Source: Bradyrhizobium sp. CCGUVB4N (GTDB lineage Bacteria; Pseudomonadota; Alphaproteobacteria; Rhizobiales; Xanthobacteraceae). Taken from it: DNA of 64,000 nt. The stretch covers positions 434,001-498,000 of the forward strand of contig NZ_JANADP010000001.1 of the NCBI RefSeq assembly GCF_024199945.1, written 5' to 3'. This document shows positions 22,452 through 32,944 of the stretch, in pieces. The notes under the pieces were generated by a model that saw only the letters and a list, made by a program, of their open reading frames with translations, was not told the origin of the DNA and did no database searches. The stretch's first letter is position 1, and every line of letters begins with the position of its first letter. Position numbers and translations under genes: made by a program.

Positions 22452-24086
22452 CTACATCTTCGCGCGCTGGGCGATGCCGTCCTTGATCGACGCGAGCTCG
22501 GCTTCATCCCAGACGCCGATCAGGATCCCGCCCTTCACCTGAAGCTGATTATCGGCATAGTTCGCGATCTTCTCGCGCGGCGTGGTGATGTGGTCGTTCG
22601 GATGCAGCGCCCAGTCGAACAGCTCGGCCTGGAGCCGCGCGATGATGCCGGCGCACTCCGGATCGTCGCCGCGATCGACATACTCCTGCGGATCGGCTTC
22701 GAGGTCGTACAGCATCGGGCGGAAGCCGGAGGCGTGGATATATTTCCAGCGGCCGTCGAACACCATGAACAGGCGGCAGCGCTCGATCGGCTGGTTCAGC
22801 TTCAGCCGCACGTCCTGCATCGCGTAGTCGTATTCCGAGAATGCCACCTTGCGCCAATTAGGCGGCGTCGGCCCGCGCAGCAGCGGCAGCAGCGAGCGGC
22901 CTTCGAGAATATGGCCCGGCACCTTGCCGCCGAAATAATCGACGAAGGTCGGTGCGAGATCGATTCCTTCCACCAGCGCATCGCTGCGCGTGCCGCGCGT
23001 GGCGTCGGCTTCTTTCGACGGATCGATAATGATGAGTGGGATCTTCGCCGACTGCTCGTGGAACAGGTCCTTCTCGCCCATCCAGTGATCGCCGAGATAA
23101 TCGCCGTGATCGGAGGTGAACACGATCATGGTGGTTTCCAAGAGGTCGCGTTCCTCCAGAAACTTCATCAGCACGCCCATCTGGTCGTCGATCTGGGTGA
23201 TCAGGCCCATATAGGTCGGGATCACCTTCTCCCGAGCGTCGTCGCGCGCCATGTTGCGGGAGTAGCGCATGTCCATATAGGCGCCGAATACCGGATGCGG
23301 ATTTTGCCGCTCGCGCTCGGAGCGGATCACCGGGATCATGTCATCTGTCGAATACATGCTCGCATAGGGCTCGGGCGCGATGTAGGGCCAGTGCGGTTTG
23401 ATGTAGGACAGATGCAGGCACCACGGCCGGCCGTCGGTCTCGGCTTCGCTGATGAAATCCATCGCGCGACGCGTCATGTAGGGCGTCTCGGAATGCTCGT
23501 CCGGCACGCGCGCGGCCTTGTCGGCGTGCACCAGCAGCCAACCGTTCTGCAAGGAGCCGTCTTCCGCTGCGCCTGAATTGGCCCAGTGCTCCCAGGGGTT
23601 CGTCGCCTCAAATCCCTGCTGGCGCAGATATTCGTCGTATTTCGGACGCGGCCGTCCGGTCGGGTGCAGGCCGTCGTCGCGCTCATAGGGTTCAAAACCG
23701 CACTCGGCGACGTGCACGCCGATCATTGATTCCGGCGGAATGCCGAGCGCCTTCATGCCTTCGAGGTCGGGCGCCATGTGGGTCTTGCCGACCAGCACGT
23801 TGCGGACGCCGATTTTCTTGAGATGATCGCCAAGGGTGGGCTCGCCGACGCGCAGCGGCCAGCCGTTCCAGTGCGAACCGTGCGAGCGCATGTAGCGACC
23901 GGTGTAGAACGACATTCGCGACGGGCCGCAGATCGGCGATTGCACATAGGCCTTCGAGAACAGCACGCCACGCTTGGCCATGGCGTCGATGTTCGGCGTC
24001 TTCAGCGTGGGGTGGCCGGTGCAGCCGAGATAATCATAGCGAAGCTGGTCGCACATGATCCAGAGAACGTTTTTTGCGCGCGCCAT
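22452..24086 (-). CDS. Sulfatase / phosphonate monoester hydrolase family protein
   Basis: The 544-residue cytoplasmic-type hydrolase of the alkaline phosphatase superfamily starts RAKNVLWIMCDQLRYDYLG (metal-binding D13). The C-x-P-S-R signature CGPSR at C53-R57 marks C53 for conversion to formylglycine. FTSDHGDYLGDH holds further metal ligands. There is no signal peptide. It could be an aryl sulfatase, choline-sulfatase-like enzyme or phosphonate monoester hydrolase. A formylglycine-generating enzyme gene is not in the window. The substrate is unknown. Confidence 0.88.
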   Translation of the reverse strand: MARAKNVLWIMCDQLRYDYLGCTGHPTLKTPNIDAMAKRGVLFSKAYVQSPICGPSRMSFYTGRYMRSHGSHWNGWPLRVGEPTLGDHLKKIGVRNVLVGKTHMAPDLEGMKALGIPPESMIGVHVAECGFEPYERDDGLHPTGRPRPKYDEYLRQQGFEATNPWEHWANSGAAEDGSLQNGWLLVHADKAARVPDEHSETPYMTRRAMDFISEAETDGRPWCLHLSYIKPHWPYIAPEPYASMYSTDDMIPVIRSERERQNPHPVFGAYMDMRYSRNMARDDAREKVIPTYMGLITQIDDQMGVLMKFLEERDLLETTMIVFTSDHGDYLGDHWMGEKDLFHEQSAKIPLIIIDPSKEADATRGTRSDALVEGIDLAPTFVDYFGGKVPGHILEGRSLLPLLRGPTPPNWRKVAFSEYDYAMQDVRLKLNQPIERCRLFMVFDGRWKYIHASGFRPMLYDLEADPQEYVDRGDDPECAGIIARLQAELFDWALHPNDHITTPREKIANYADNQLQVKGGILIGVWDEAELASIKDGIAQRAKM

Positions 24087-24147
24087 GCGTCTCGCTCCAC
24101 CCCTTCTTGATTTGCCGGATGCTGCGCTATCGAAGGTGCGAAGACAA

Positions 24148-24267
24148 CCTCTCCCGGAGGGAGAGGTCGGCGCGTAGCGCCGGGTGAGGGGTTACGCTCT
24201 CTCGTGGGACCTGCGCCCCCTCACCCGATTTGCTGCGCAAATCGACCTCTCCCCGTTGGGGAGAGGT
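24148..24267. repeat. Palindromic repeat, CCTCTCCC...GGGAGAGG family
   Basis: CCTCTCCCGGAGGGAGAGGTCGGCGCG starts the element and GACCTCTCCCCGTTGGGGAGAGGT ends it. In between, CGGGTGAGGGG pairs with CCCCTCACCCG. Several nested hairpins lie between the divergent starts/ends of the sulfatase and obgE genes. Confidence 0.85.
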
Positions 24268-24288
24268 GTGGAGAGAGCGGCGCTCGCC

Positions 24289-25897
<1,609 letters not shown>

Positions 25898-26055
25898 GTC
25901 TGCGGCTCTTTTGTCGGTGAGGCATCTATCGCTACCGCGGCGCGAAGAGTGCGACAATCCGTTCAATTCGGCTTGCGCGGGCTTGTCGCGGCGGCCCACG
26001 TCATTAAAACGACCGCAAGCGACTCTATTCGCCGGTTTCCGACGCTCTCTCCGCC

Positions 26056-26096
26056 CGTCATTGCGAGCTTCGTCACAAGAGCTCCTCGCAATGACG
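26056..26096. repeat. Short palindromic repeat, CGTCATTGCGAG family
   Basis: CGTCATTGCGAG (26056-26067) is a perfect inverted repeat of CTCGCAATGACG (26085-26096) with a 17-base loop. It shares its outer arms with the element at 2461-2552 but lacks the inner arms. It sits just upstream of the DMT transporter start. Confidence 0.85.
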
Positions 26097-26116
26097 CGTT
26101 TCCACGATCGACAGCG

Positions 26117-27031
26117 ATGCCCTTCTTCAAAAATCTTTCCGCCTATGACGACCGCTCGGCGCGCCTTGCCGGCATTGCCCTCATGGTGCTGTCGATCTCC
26201 ATGTTCTCGTTCGGCGACGCCATGGGCAAGTTCCTGGTCGGGACCTATTCGGTCGGGCAGCTCTTGTTCCTGCGCGCCTGCGCGGCACTGCTGCTGCTGG
26301 CGCCGCTGATTTGGAAGCAGCGTCATCAGTTCCTGCATCTGGAGCGGCCGTGGCTTCAGCTGTTTCGCGTCGTGCTGTCGACGCTGGAGGTCGCCGCCTT
26401 CTTCCTCGCCACCGTCTATCTGCCGCTCGCCGACGTCGTCACCTACTATCTCGCGGGGCCCATCTTCGTCACCGCGATGTCGGCGATCTTCCTGCACGAG
26501 CGGGTCGGCTGGCGGCGCTGGACGGCGATCCTGATCGGCTTTTGCGGCGTGCTGATCGCGCTGCGACCGTCGGCGCAGACGGTGAGCCTGCCGGCGCTGA
26601 TCGCGCTCGGCGGCAGTCTTTCCTTTGCAACCCTGATGCTGATCACGCGCAGCCTGCGCAAGACGCCCGATATCGTGATGGCGTCCTCGCAATTCATCGG
26701 GACGTTTTCACTGGGCGCCGTGCTGTCGGCGTTCCACTGGGTGCCGCCGACGCCGGGCAGCCTGGTATTCTTCGCGCTTGCCGGATGCATCTCGGTCACC
26801 GCGCTGTTCTGCGTCAACCGGTCGCTGAAGCTGGCGCCGGCGAGCGTCGTGGTGCCGTATCAATATTCGATGATCGTCTGGGCCGTGATCTTCGGCTTCG
26901 TGGTGTTCGGCGATGTGCCACAGGTGGCCACGATCGTCGGCGCCGCGATCATCATCGGCGCCGGGTTCTACATCTTTCTTCGTGAGCGCGATCTCGGGCG
27001 TGCGAGCGAAGAGGTCAATCCGCCGGTGTAG
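26117..27031 (+). CDS. DMT superfamily (EamA) transporter
   Basis: From the ATG at 26117 the protein has 304 residues and about ten transmembrane helices in two EamA repeats. IALMVLSISMFSFGDAMGKFLVG opens repeat one, and FATLMLITRSLRKTPDIV opens repeat two. GVLIALRPS and the terminal GAAIIIGAGFYIFLRERDL are typical. EamA proteins export small metabolites or amino acids. The substrate cannot be told. The open frame extends far upstream through a palindromic repeat, so the downstream ATG is chosen. Confidence 0.88.
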   Translation: MPFFKNLSAYDDRSARLAGIALMVLSISMFSFGDAMGKFLVGTYSVGQLLFLRACAALLLLAPLIWKQRHQFLHLERPWLQLFRVVLSTLEVAAFFLATVYLPLADVVTYYLAGPIFVTAMSAIFLHERVGWRRWTAILIGFCGVLIALRPSAQTVSLPALIALGGSLSFATLMLITRSLRKTPDIVMASSQFIGTFSLGAVLSAFHWVPPTPGSLVFFALAGCISVTALFCVNRSLKLAPASVVVPYQYSMIVWAVIFGFVVFGDVPQVATIVGAAIIIGAGFYIFLRERDLGRASEEVNPPV

Positions 27032-27035
27032 CCCG

Positions 27036-27170
27036 CTGTCGTCCCGGACAAGCGAAGCGCAGATCCGGGACCCATACCCACAGGGAGTGGTTTGGCGAAG
27101 ACTCGGAGTGGGAGTTTTGCCTCACACGCCGCCCTGTGGTTATGGGTCCCCGCGTTCGCGGGGACGACAG
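27036..27170. repeat. Palindromic repeat, CTGTCGTCCCGG family
   Basis: CTGTCGTCCCGGACAAGCG...GACCCATAACCACAGGG-type sequence at the left is mirrored by CCCTGTGGTTATGGGTCCCCGCG...GGGACGACAG at the right. It fills the gap between the convergent DMT transporter and GNAT genes. Confidence 0.85.
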
Positions 27171-27193
27171 TGGAGAATGACGCAACGCCCGCC

Positions 27194-27787
27194 CTACCTC
27201 ATCCGCCGCGCGCTGCTCCAGCTCTTCAGCGACGACCAGACGCCACGCGAGAGGCGGAAGCAGTCGACCGGGGTCGAGGAGCCCAGCGCCAGGAAGCGGT
27301 GCAGCTGCACGCCGCTCCACTGGAAGCCGCACTTCTCCAGCACGTTGCGCGAGGCCGGATTGGTGACGCGCGCCCCCGCATAGAGATGGTCGTCCTCGAA
27401 TTCCTCGAAGAAGAAGTCGATCGCGCCGCGCGCGGCCTCGGTGGCAAAGCCCTGGCCCCAATGTTCGACGCCGAGCCAGTAGCCGAGCTCGGCATTGTCG
27501 GGCGTGGAGCGGTCGATGCCGACCATGCCGACCGGTCCGCTGTCGTGCTCGATCAGGAACACGCTCTCGCTGCCGCGTGCGGCGGTGGCGCGGATGAACG
27601 CGACGGCGTCGTCCTGGGAATAGGGATGCGGAAGGCGGCGGGTGTTTTCCGCCACACGGCGGTCGTTGGCGAGGAGGGCGATGGGCCTGACGTCGGCGAG
27701 GGTCGGCCGCCGCAAGGTCAGCCGCTCGGTGGCAACGACGCTCGGTCTCGCCTCCCGCAGAGTCACGCTCGAAAAGTCCTGCAACAT
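27194..27787 (-). CDS. GNAT family N-acetyltransferase (RimJ/RimL type)
   Basis: The ATG at 27787 follows GGAG at a good distance and gives 197 residues. ERLTLRRPTLADVRPIALLANDRRV opens a RimJ/RimL-like domain. GPVGMVGIDR, AELGYWLGVEHWGQGFATEAARGAI (with the acetyl-CoA pyrophosphate loop GQGFAT) and NPASRNVLEKCGF follow. A likely role is acetylation of a protein N-terminus or small amine. It is close downstream of rpmA, an arrangement seen in relatives. Confidence 0.9.
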   Translation of the reverse strand: MLQDFSSVTLREARPSVVATERLTLRRPTLADVRPIALLANDRRVAENTRRLPHPYSQDDAVAFIRATAARGSESVFLIEHDSGPVGMVGIDRSTPDNAELGYWLGVEHWGQGFATEAARGAIDFFFEEFEDDHLYAGARVTNPASRNVLEKCGFQWSGVQLHRFLALGSSTPVDCFRLSRGVWSSLKSWSSARRMR

Positions 27788-27940
27788 GTCCGGCTCCGTC
27801 AAAGTCACTAAGGGAAAAGTGAACACGACAAACGAAAGGGAGGCCGGTTTCCCTGCCTCCCCTGGAGCCTTCGATCTTTTGATCTCTGGACTCCGCCGGT
27901 TCGGTCAAGGACCCGGCGGACTCCAAATAAGATCCACCGT

Positions 27941-28210
27941 CTATTCAGCAGCCTCTGCGAGCGGGAGTACCGCTACAAAGGTGCGGCCGTTGGCTTTGGC
28001 TTGGAATTCAACACGACCCTCGATCTTGGCGAACAGAGTGTGGTCCGTGCCCATGCCGACATTAAGGCCCGGATGCCAGGTGGTGCCGCGCTGACGCGCA
28101 ATGATGTTGCCGGGAATCACGCGCTCCCCGCCGAACACCTTGATGCCAAGGCGCTTACCCTTTGAATCGCGACCGTTGCGCGATGAACCGCCTGCTTTTT
28201 TGTGAGCCAT
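27941..28210 (-). CDS. rpmA: 50S ribosomal protein L27
   Basis: This 89-residue protein begins [20 protein letters not shown] and contains [25 protein letters not shown] and [14 protein letters not shown] motifs. The N-terminal tail reaches the peptidyl transferase centre. It is the partner of rplU immediately upstream. Downstream, TCCGCCGG (27892) and CCGGCGGA (27913) form a hairpin without a clear T-run. Confidence 0.98.
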   Translation of the reverse strand: MAHKKAGGSSRNGRDSKGKRLGIKVFGGERVIPGNIIARQRGTTWHPGLNVGMGTDHTLFAKIEGRVEFQAKANGRTFVAVLPLAEAAE

Positions 28211-28306
28211 GGCTCGTCTCCAAGATCCTGCGTATGTCTAGGTCAATTCCTTGACGGAATCATTTCACAATTTCTCACGCATCAATTCGTGAATTGGCGT
28301 GATCGA

Positions 28307-28687
28307 TTATGCGGCGGCTGCTTCTTCCTTCGCGACCTTTTCCTTCTTCGGACGCGGGCCCTTGGTGGGCTTCGCATTGTCCGTCAGGATCTCGCTGACG
28401 CGCACGACCGTGATCTCGTCACGGTAGCCACGCTTGCGGCGCGAATTCTTGCGGCGGCGCTTCTTGAACGCGATGACCTTCGGCCCGCGCTTGTGGTCGA
28501 GCACCTCGACCGCCACGGTCGCACCGGCCACCGTGGGCAGACCCAGCACCGGCGTGTCGCCGCCGACCACCAGGACTTCGCTCAGCTGCACGATCGTGCC
28601 GACTTCGCCTTCGATCTTGCCAATTTCCAGGACATCATCCGGAACGACGCGGTACTGCCGGCCGCCGGTTTTGATGACTGCGAACAT
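28307..28687 (-). CDS. rplU: 50S ribosomal protein L21
   Basis: The 126-residue protein starts MFAVIKTGGRQYRVVPDDVL and contains KVIAFKKRRRKNSRRKRGYRDE, the L21 signature region. The C-terminal tail is Lys/Ala-rich. L21 binds 23S rRNA near L20. An inverted repeat lies in the leader at 28712-28742. It is the first gene of the rplU-rpmA pair. Confidence 0.97.
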   Translation of the reverse strand: MFAVIKTGGRQYRVVPDDVLEIGKIEGEVGTIVQLSEVLVVGGDTPVLGLPTVAGATVAVEVLDHKRGPKVIAFKKRRRKNSRRKRGYRDEITVVRVSEILTDNAKPTKGPRPKKEKVAKEEAAAA

Positions 28688-29017
28688 CGTTGTTTTCCTT
28701 CGTGTTCAATCCCGGCCTCACGACTGTCACGTCAGGGGCCGGCTTTTTGTCAGTCGCTATGGGTTTACTGAGTTTTGTGCGGGCGGGAGTTATCCCTTTG
28801 AAAACCCACGCAAAAACAAGCGGCGCGAGAAACGCCCCGCGCCGGTTGTGGGACTTATAGCCGCCAAACCCGAAGAGTCAAGGAAAACTGCCGAAAACGG
28901 CCCGGATTGGAAGGATTTGGGCCGTTTCCCCGCCGGCCATGAATCTCGGCCCGCGCTGCAACCAACGGGTTCCACCGCCGTTGTCCCCGCGAATTGGCAC
29001 TCGGGCAAGGGCTTTCC
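28688..29017. promoter_or_regulatory. Divergent intergenic region rplU / ROK gene, with a leader hairpin
   Basis: CCGGCC (28712-28717) pairs with GGCCGG (28737-28742) in the rplU 5' leader about 25-55 bases before its ATG. On the plus strand the second arm is followed by CTTTTT. It could be an autoregulatory L21 leader or a barrier to plus-strand transcription. The remaining 270 bases show nothing I can name. Confidence 0.4.
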
Positions 29018-30178
29018 ATGGCAACAGACGAGCTGGTCAGGACGACGGGCATCGCCCATCACGGCGCCGAGCGGCTGCCGTCGGTGGACGTCGACAGTTT
29101 CAACATCGAGATGAAGGACGAGGACGGCTATCTCGGCGATCGCGCCAGCAAGGGCGCGTTCCGCAAGATCCTCGACCGCTGGCGCAAGCCGCTGCGCAAG
29201 ACCGGCGAAGATCCGTTCGGCAAGGAGCCGTCGGAGAGCATCAGCAAGAAGGTGCTCGACGAGATGCTGGTCGGCGACGACACCGAGGCCTCCGCGGTGG
29301 TGCATAGCGCCATCGAGGAATTCGCCCAGGAGCTCGCCTATGTCACGCGCCGCTTCCTCAAGACCAAGGCCTGGGCGAAGACCGAGCGCATCGTGGTCGG
29401 CGGCGGCTTTCGCGACTCGCGGCTCGGCGAGCTCGCGATCGCGCGCACCGACATCATCCTCAAGGCCGAGGATTTCAAGATCGACCTGGTGCCGATCCGC
29501 GCGCATCCGGATGAAGCCGGCCTGATCGGCACGCTGCATCTGGCGCCGTCGTGGATTTTCGAGGCGCACGACGCGATTCTCGCGGTCGATATCGGCGGCA
29601 CCAATATCCGCTGCGGCGTGGTCGAGACGCGCTGGAAGAAGGCCAAGGATCTGTCGAAGGCGTCGGTCTGGAAGTCGGAGCTGTGGCGTCATGCCGACGA
29701 TGAGCCGACGCGCGAAGGCGCGGTGAAGCGTCTCATCAAGATGCTGAAGGGACTGATCACGGAAGCCGAAACCGAGGGCTTCAAGATTGCGCCCTTCATC
29801 GGCATCGCCTGTCCCGGCGTGATCAACGAGGACGGGTCCATCGAAAAAGGCGCGCAGAACCTGCCGGGCAATTGGGAGAGCAGCAAATTCAACCTGCCGG
29901 CGAGTTTGATCGAGGGCATTCCGCAGATCGGCGAGCACGACACCGCGATCCTGATGCACAATGACGGCGTGGTGCAGGGCCTCTCCGAGGTGCCGTTCAT
30001 GCAGGATGTCGATCGCTGGGGCGTGCTCACCATCGGCACCGGCTTGGGCAATGCGCGCTTCACCAACCGCCGCAAGGACGGCGGCAACGGCAAGGACGCT
30101 GCGGAGAACGGCAAGGACGTCGCCAAGAAAAAGTCCAAGGAAAACAATAAGGAAAACAACAAGAACGGCAAGGAGTAA
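29018..30178 (+). CDS. ROK-family sugar kinase-like protein with circularly permuted motif order
   Basis: From the ATG at 29018 the product has 386 residues. The ATP-binding phosphate-1 motif AVDIGGTN, normally at the N-terminus of ROK kinases, lies at 189-196. It is followed by IACPGVIN (263-270), a catalytic-Asp-like HND (D316) and the GTGLG motif (340-344). Then the protein ends in a Lys/Asn-rich tail (352-386). The usual C-terminal half appears to stand first: a helix (95-118), IVVGGGFRDS (125-134) and HPDEAGLIGTL (163-173). The zinc-binding Cys motif of ROK proteins is not seen. Activity is plausible but unproven. It is transcribed away from rplU. Confidence 0.8.
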   Translation: MATDELVRTTGIAHHGAERLPSVDVDSFNIEMKDEDGYLGDRASKGAFRKILDRWRKPLRKTGEDPFGKEPSESISKKVLDEMLVGDDTEASAVVHSAIEEFAQELAYVTRRFLKTKAWAKTERIVVGGGFRDSRLGELAIARTDIILKAEDFKIDLVPIRAHPDEAGLIGTLHLAPSWIFEAHDAILAVDIGGTNIRCGVVETRWKKAKDLSKASVWKSELWRHADDEPTREGAVKRLIKMLKGLITEAETEGFKIAPFIGIACPGVINEDGSIEKGAQNLPGNWESSKFNLPASLIEGIPQIGEHDTAILMHNDGVVQGLSEVPFMQDVDRWGVLTIGTGLGNARFTNRRKDGGNGKDAAENGKDVAKKKSKENNKENNKNGKE

Positions 30179-30499
30179 CCTTGACTGGTTAGGTTAAGGA
30201 GCGGATTGCGTTGCGGCGCAGCGGCTGCACGCTAGGGTCGAATCGTCGCCTCAAGCAGGCCTGCGAAGCCGCCCTTCCTGGCCAGCATTTCGATGAGCGG
30301 CACGGGACCGCCAGTGTTTACCGCGTCTGGCGGTCCCACCCGTTCTTTCCAACGCATAATGAGACTGGTTCGCGCCCCAACGGAGCTGCGTTCCCTCCCT
30401 CTCTTGTCCGCCGAAGCCTTGGCGAAGGCGGATGCGGGGGAGGGTTAGGGAGAGGGGTAAGGTGCGTAGAGAGTTGAACTTGCTCTAGCGCGCCCGAAT
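30179..30499. repeat. Intergenic region with palindromic CCCTCCC...GGGAGAGG repeat (30393-30457)
   Basis: CCCTCCCTCTCTTGTCCGCCGAAGCC is mirrored by GGCGAAGGCGGATGCGGGGGAGGGTTAGGGAGAGG. This element lies between the convergent ROK and alpha/beta hydrolase genes. The rest of the 321-base gap shows no gene. Confidence 0.75.
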
Positions 30500-31363
30500 T
30501 CAGCTCCAGCCGATGCGCTGAAAGAACCCCGCGATCTCCGCCGCCGCCCGATCCGGATCCTCGCGGTGCGGGAAATGTCCGACACCCGGAAACATCGCGA
30601 GATCGAGCTCGGGAAACGTCTCTCCCAGCCGGTCGGTCCATTCATAGGGAAACAGCGGATCGTGCTCGGCCCAGCGCACGCAGGTCGGCAAATCGATCGG
30701 CGCAAGCTGCGGTGCCTCGCCCTTCATCATCGCGACGCGGCCTGCATGCGAGGCCCGATAATGCGCAAAGCCGCCGGCGAGATTGCCGTCCTTGAAATAA
30801 TTGTCGCCGAAGAGGTCGAGGACGTCATCGAAGGCGTCCTTGCGATGCGCCCAATTCTTCAGGAAGTGCGCGATATAGAGCCGGCAGCTGTCGCTGTTAG
30901 CACCGACAAGCCGGGGCGCCATCTCCATCTGGTGGAAGGATTGATACCAGATGTGGTTGAGCCGGTCGGGCGCGGCCATCCGCGGCCCGATGCCGGGATA
31001 GACGAAATCGAAGAAGAACAGCCCGGCGAGCCGCTCGGGCGCCCGCCGCGCCAGCGGCTGCATCACGGCGCCGCCGACGTCATGGCCGACGACCCCGAAT
31101 CGCGCGATGCCGAGGCTATCCATCACGGCCAGCATGTCGGCCGCATGGCCATCCGGCCCAAAGGGCCCGTCCGGCTTGTCGCTGTCGCCAAACCCGCGCA
31201 GGTCGGGCGCGACCAGCGTGAATCGGTCCGAAAGCCTCGATATCACCGGCTCCCAGGTCAGCCAGAATTCCGGCCAACCATGCAGCAAAAGCAGCGGTTT
31301 GCCCGATCCGGCGCGAACCACGTGGAATTCGGCGCCATTGGCGGAGATCGTCAGGTGCTCCAC
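30500..31363 (-). CDS. Alpha/beta hydrolase (epoxide hydrolase / haloacetate dehalogenase-like)
   Basis: The 287-residue protein has the oxyanion motif HGWP (28-31), the nucleophile elbow GHDVGG with Asp95 and RGFGDSDKP. An acidic residue sits in WAEHDPLFP, and the catalytic His in GVGHFPHREDP near the end. An Asp nucleophile with HGxP points to the epoxide hydrolase / fluoroacetate dehalogenase branch rather than esterases. No signal peptide is present. The substrate is unknown. It is convergent with the ROK gene and upstream of tRNA-Ser on the other strand. Confidence 0.88.
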   Translation of the reverse strand: MEHLTISANGAEFHVVRAGSGKPLLLLHGWPEFWLTWEPVISRLSDRFTLVAPDLRGFGDSDKPDGPFGPDGHAADMLAVMDSLGIARFGVVGHDVGGAVMQPLARRAPERLAGLFFFDFVYPGIGPRMAAPDRLNHIWYQSFHQMEMAPRLVGANSDSCRLYIAHFLKNWAHRKDAFDDVLDLFGDNYFKDGNLAGGFAHYRASHAGRVAMMKGEAPQLAPIDLPTCVRWAEHDPLFPYEWTDRLGETFPELDLAMFPGVGHFPHREDPDRAAAEIAGFFQRIGWS

Positions 31364-31591
31364 GGCAGTTCCTTCCCAAGCATAGCGTTTTCAAGCGAAG
31401 TGGACGCCGGTTCGCGTCAAGAAAACGCGTCAAAATTGGAATCTAGAGTCCCGTTCCCATGGGAACGGGGCTCTAGACGAGGGGGGCGGTGAAAGAGGCA
31501 GCGGATTTTCCCCTTTCGCGCCTTGTCTGTCCCGCCGTCCTCGCTTATTAACGCCCCAACCACGGGGGCTCGCCCCCGATTTTGGCGCCTT

Positions 31592-31681
31592 GGAGAGGTG
31601 GCAGAGTGGTTGATTGTACCGCACTCGAAATGCGGCATAGGTGCAAGCCTATCGGGGGTTCGAATCCCCCCCTCTCCGCCA
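31592..31681 (+). tRNA. tRNA-Ser(CGA)
   Basis: A 90-base class II tRNA has acceptor arms GGAGAGG (31592-31598) and CCTCTCC (31671-31677), discriminator G and an encoded CCA. The anticodon stem CCGCA/TGCGG holds the loop CTCGAAA with anticodon CGA at 31626-31628. A long variable arm (ATAGGTGCAAGCCTAT) and the T-arm GGGGGTTCGAATCCCCC follow. It reads UCG. It borders the accessory metabolic region that starts with the LysR gene, but I found no direct repeat of its 3' end further along. Confidence 0.97.
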
Positions 31682-31823
31682 AAACAAACGGCCTGAAAGC
31701 CCCACCCTCGCATGTCGAATGGTGTCGCGTCCCCTAGCGGACTGCAATCTGACGCCGCACTTGCGACCGACCGCCAAGCTTCTCCACAATGGCTCGTCTG
31801 AGACCCGCCCGAGGACCCTTCGG

Positions 31824-32777
31824 ATGACCGCCAAGATCGATCTCCTCACGCTCCAACTCTTCGTCGCGATCGTCGAGGAGCAGAGTATCGCGAAGGCGGC
31901 GGAGAAGAAGAACATTGCTGCGTCCGCGGTCAGCCGCCGCATCTCCGATATCGAGGAGCGCTTCCAGGTCGAGTTGCTGCACCGCCATTCCAAAGGGATC
32001 GAGCCGACACCTGCCGGCTTCGCCCTGCTCGAGCATGCCCGCATCATCCTGGGAAACCTCAGCAAGCTCGAGGCCGAGCTGACGGGATTTCGGCAGGGCA
32101 AGCGCGGGCTGATCCGGGTCTGTGCCAACAAGTCCGCGATCCTCGAGGCGCTGGCCGACGAGCTCAGCCTGTTCCTGGAACGGCATCCGCTGGTCCACAT
32201 CGACATCGAGGAGGATCTCAGCCCCGCGATCGTGCGCGCCGTGGTGGAGAACCGGGCCGACATCGGCATTTTCGGCGGCAACATCGACGGACAGGATCTG
32301 GAGTTGCTGTCCTATCGCAGCGACAGCCTGGTCGCGCTGGTCACGCGCGATCACCCGCTGGCGGGTCAGAGCAGCGTTCGCTTCCGCGAGCTGGTCGATT
32401 TCGACTTCGTCAGCCTGGAGAAGGGCAGCTCGATCGAGACGCTGTGCGTCAGGGCCGCCGCGGCGCTCGGGCAGCACATGAAGGTGCGCATCCGCGTCAG
32501 CAGTTTCGACGCGCTGTTCCGCGTCGTCGATGCCAGAATGGGGGTCGGAATCGTTCCGCTCGAGATCGTTCGCGACCGCTACGGCGTCGACAGTCTCGTC
32601 ACCGTCCCGCTCGATGAGTCCTGGGCGCGCCGCGAGCTGGTGATGGGCGTGCGCGATTACAAGTCGCTGCCGCCGGTGACGAAGCTGCTGGTGGACCATC
32701 TGCGGAGCCATGATGATGCCCGTCTCGTCACCAGCGGCGTCTCCGACCGGCTGACGGTCGTGCGCGGCAGAAGCTGA
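31824..32777 (+). CDS. LysR family transcriptional regulator
   Basis: From the ATG at 31824 the protein has 317 residues. The N-terminal winged helix (residues 5-65: LQLFVAIVEEQSIAKAAEKKNIAAS, then SRRISDIEERF) is followed by a LysR substrate-binding domain (about 90-295). Upstream frames run through the tRNA region and are not used. It lies 167 bases before the leuC-like gene in the same direction, so it may control the leuCDB/ABC cluster in response to an organic acid. Confidence 0.92.
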   Translation: MTAKIDLLTLQLFVAIVEEQSIAKAAEKKNIAASAVSRRISDIEERFQVELLHRHSKGIEPTPAGFALLEHARIILGNLSKLEAELTGFRQGKRGLIRVCANKSAILEALADELSLFLERHPLVHIDIEEDLSPAIVRAVVENRADIGIFGGNIDGQDLELLSYRSDSLVALVTRDHPLAGQSSVRFRELVDFDFVSLEKGSSIETLCVRAAAALGQHMKVRIRVSSFDALFRVVDARMGVGIVPLEIVRDRYGVDSLVTVPLDESWARRELVMGVRDYKSLPPVTKLLVDHLRSHDDARLVTSGVSDRLTVVRGRS

Positions 32778-32944
32778 CGTCGCGCGCGAGCGAGGCCTGC
32801 CATCGCCGGCCGCGATGGCTCCCTGCCCAACCGTCACTGCACATTTCTGCGACGGACTTCTATCCTGCTTCCCAACATCGCTGCCGGTCGGCATGATCGG
32901 CAACACAATACGGCACGTCAGAGGCCGAACAGGGAGGACGGATC

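Noticed and set aside
27015..27926. 303-codon minus-strand frame over the GNAT gene
   Set aside because: A different frame from the GNAT domain. It runs through a palindromic repeat and has no ribosome site or domain.
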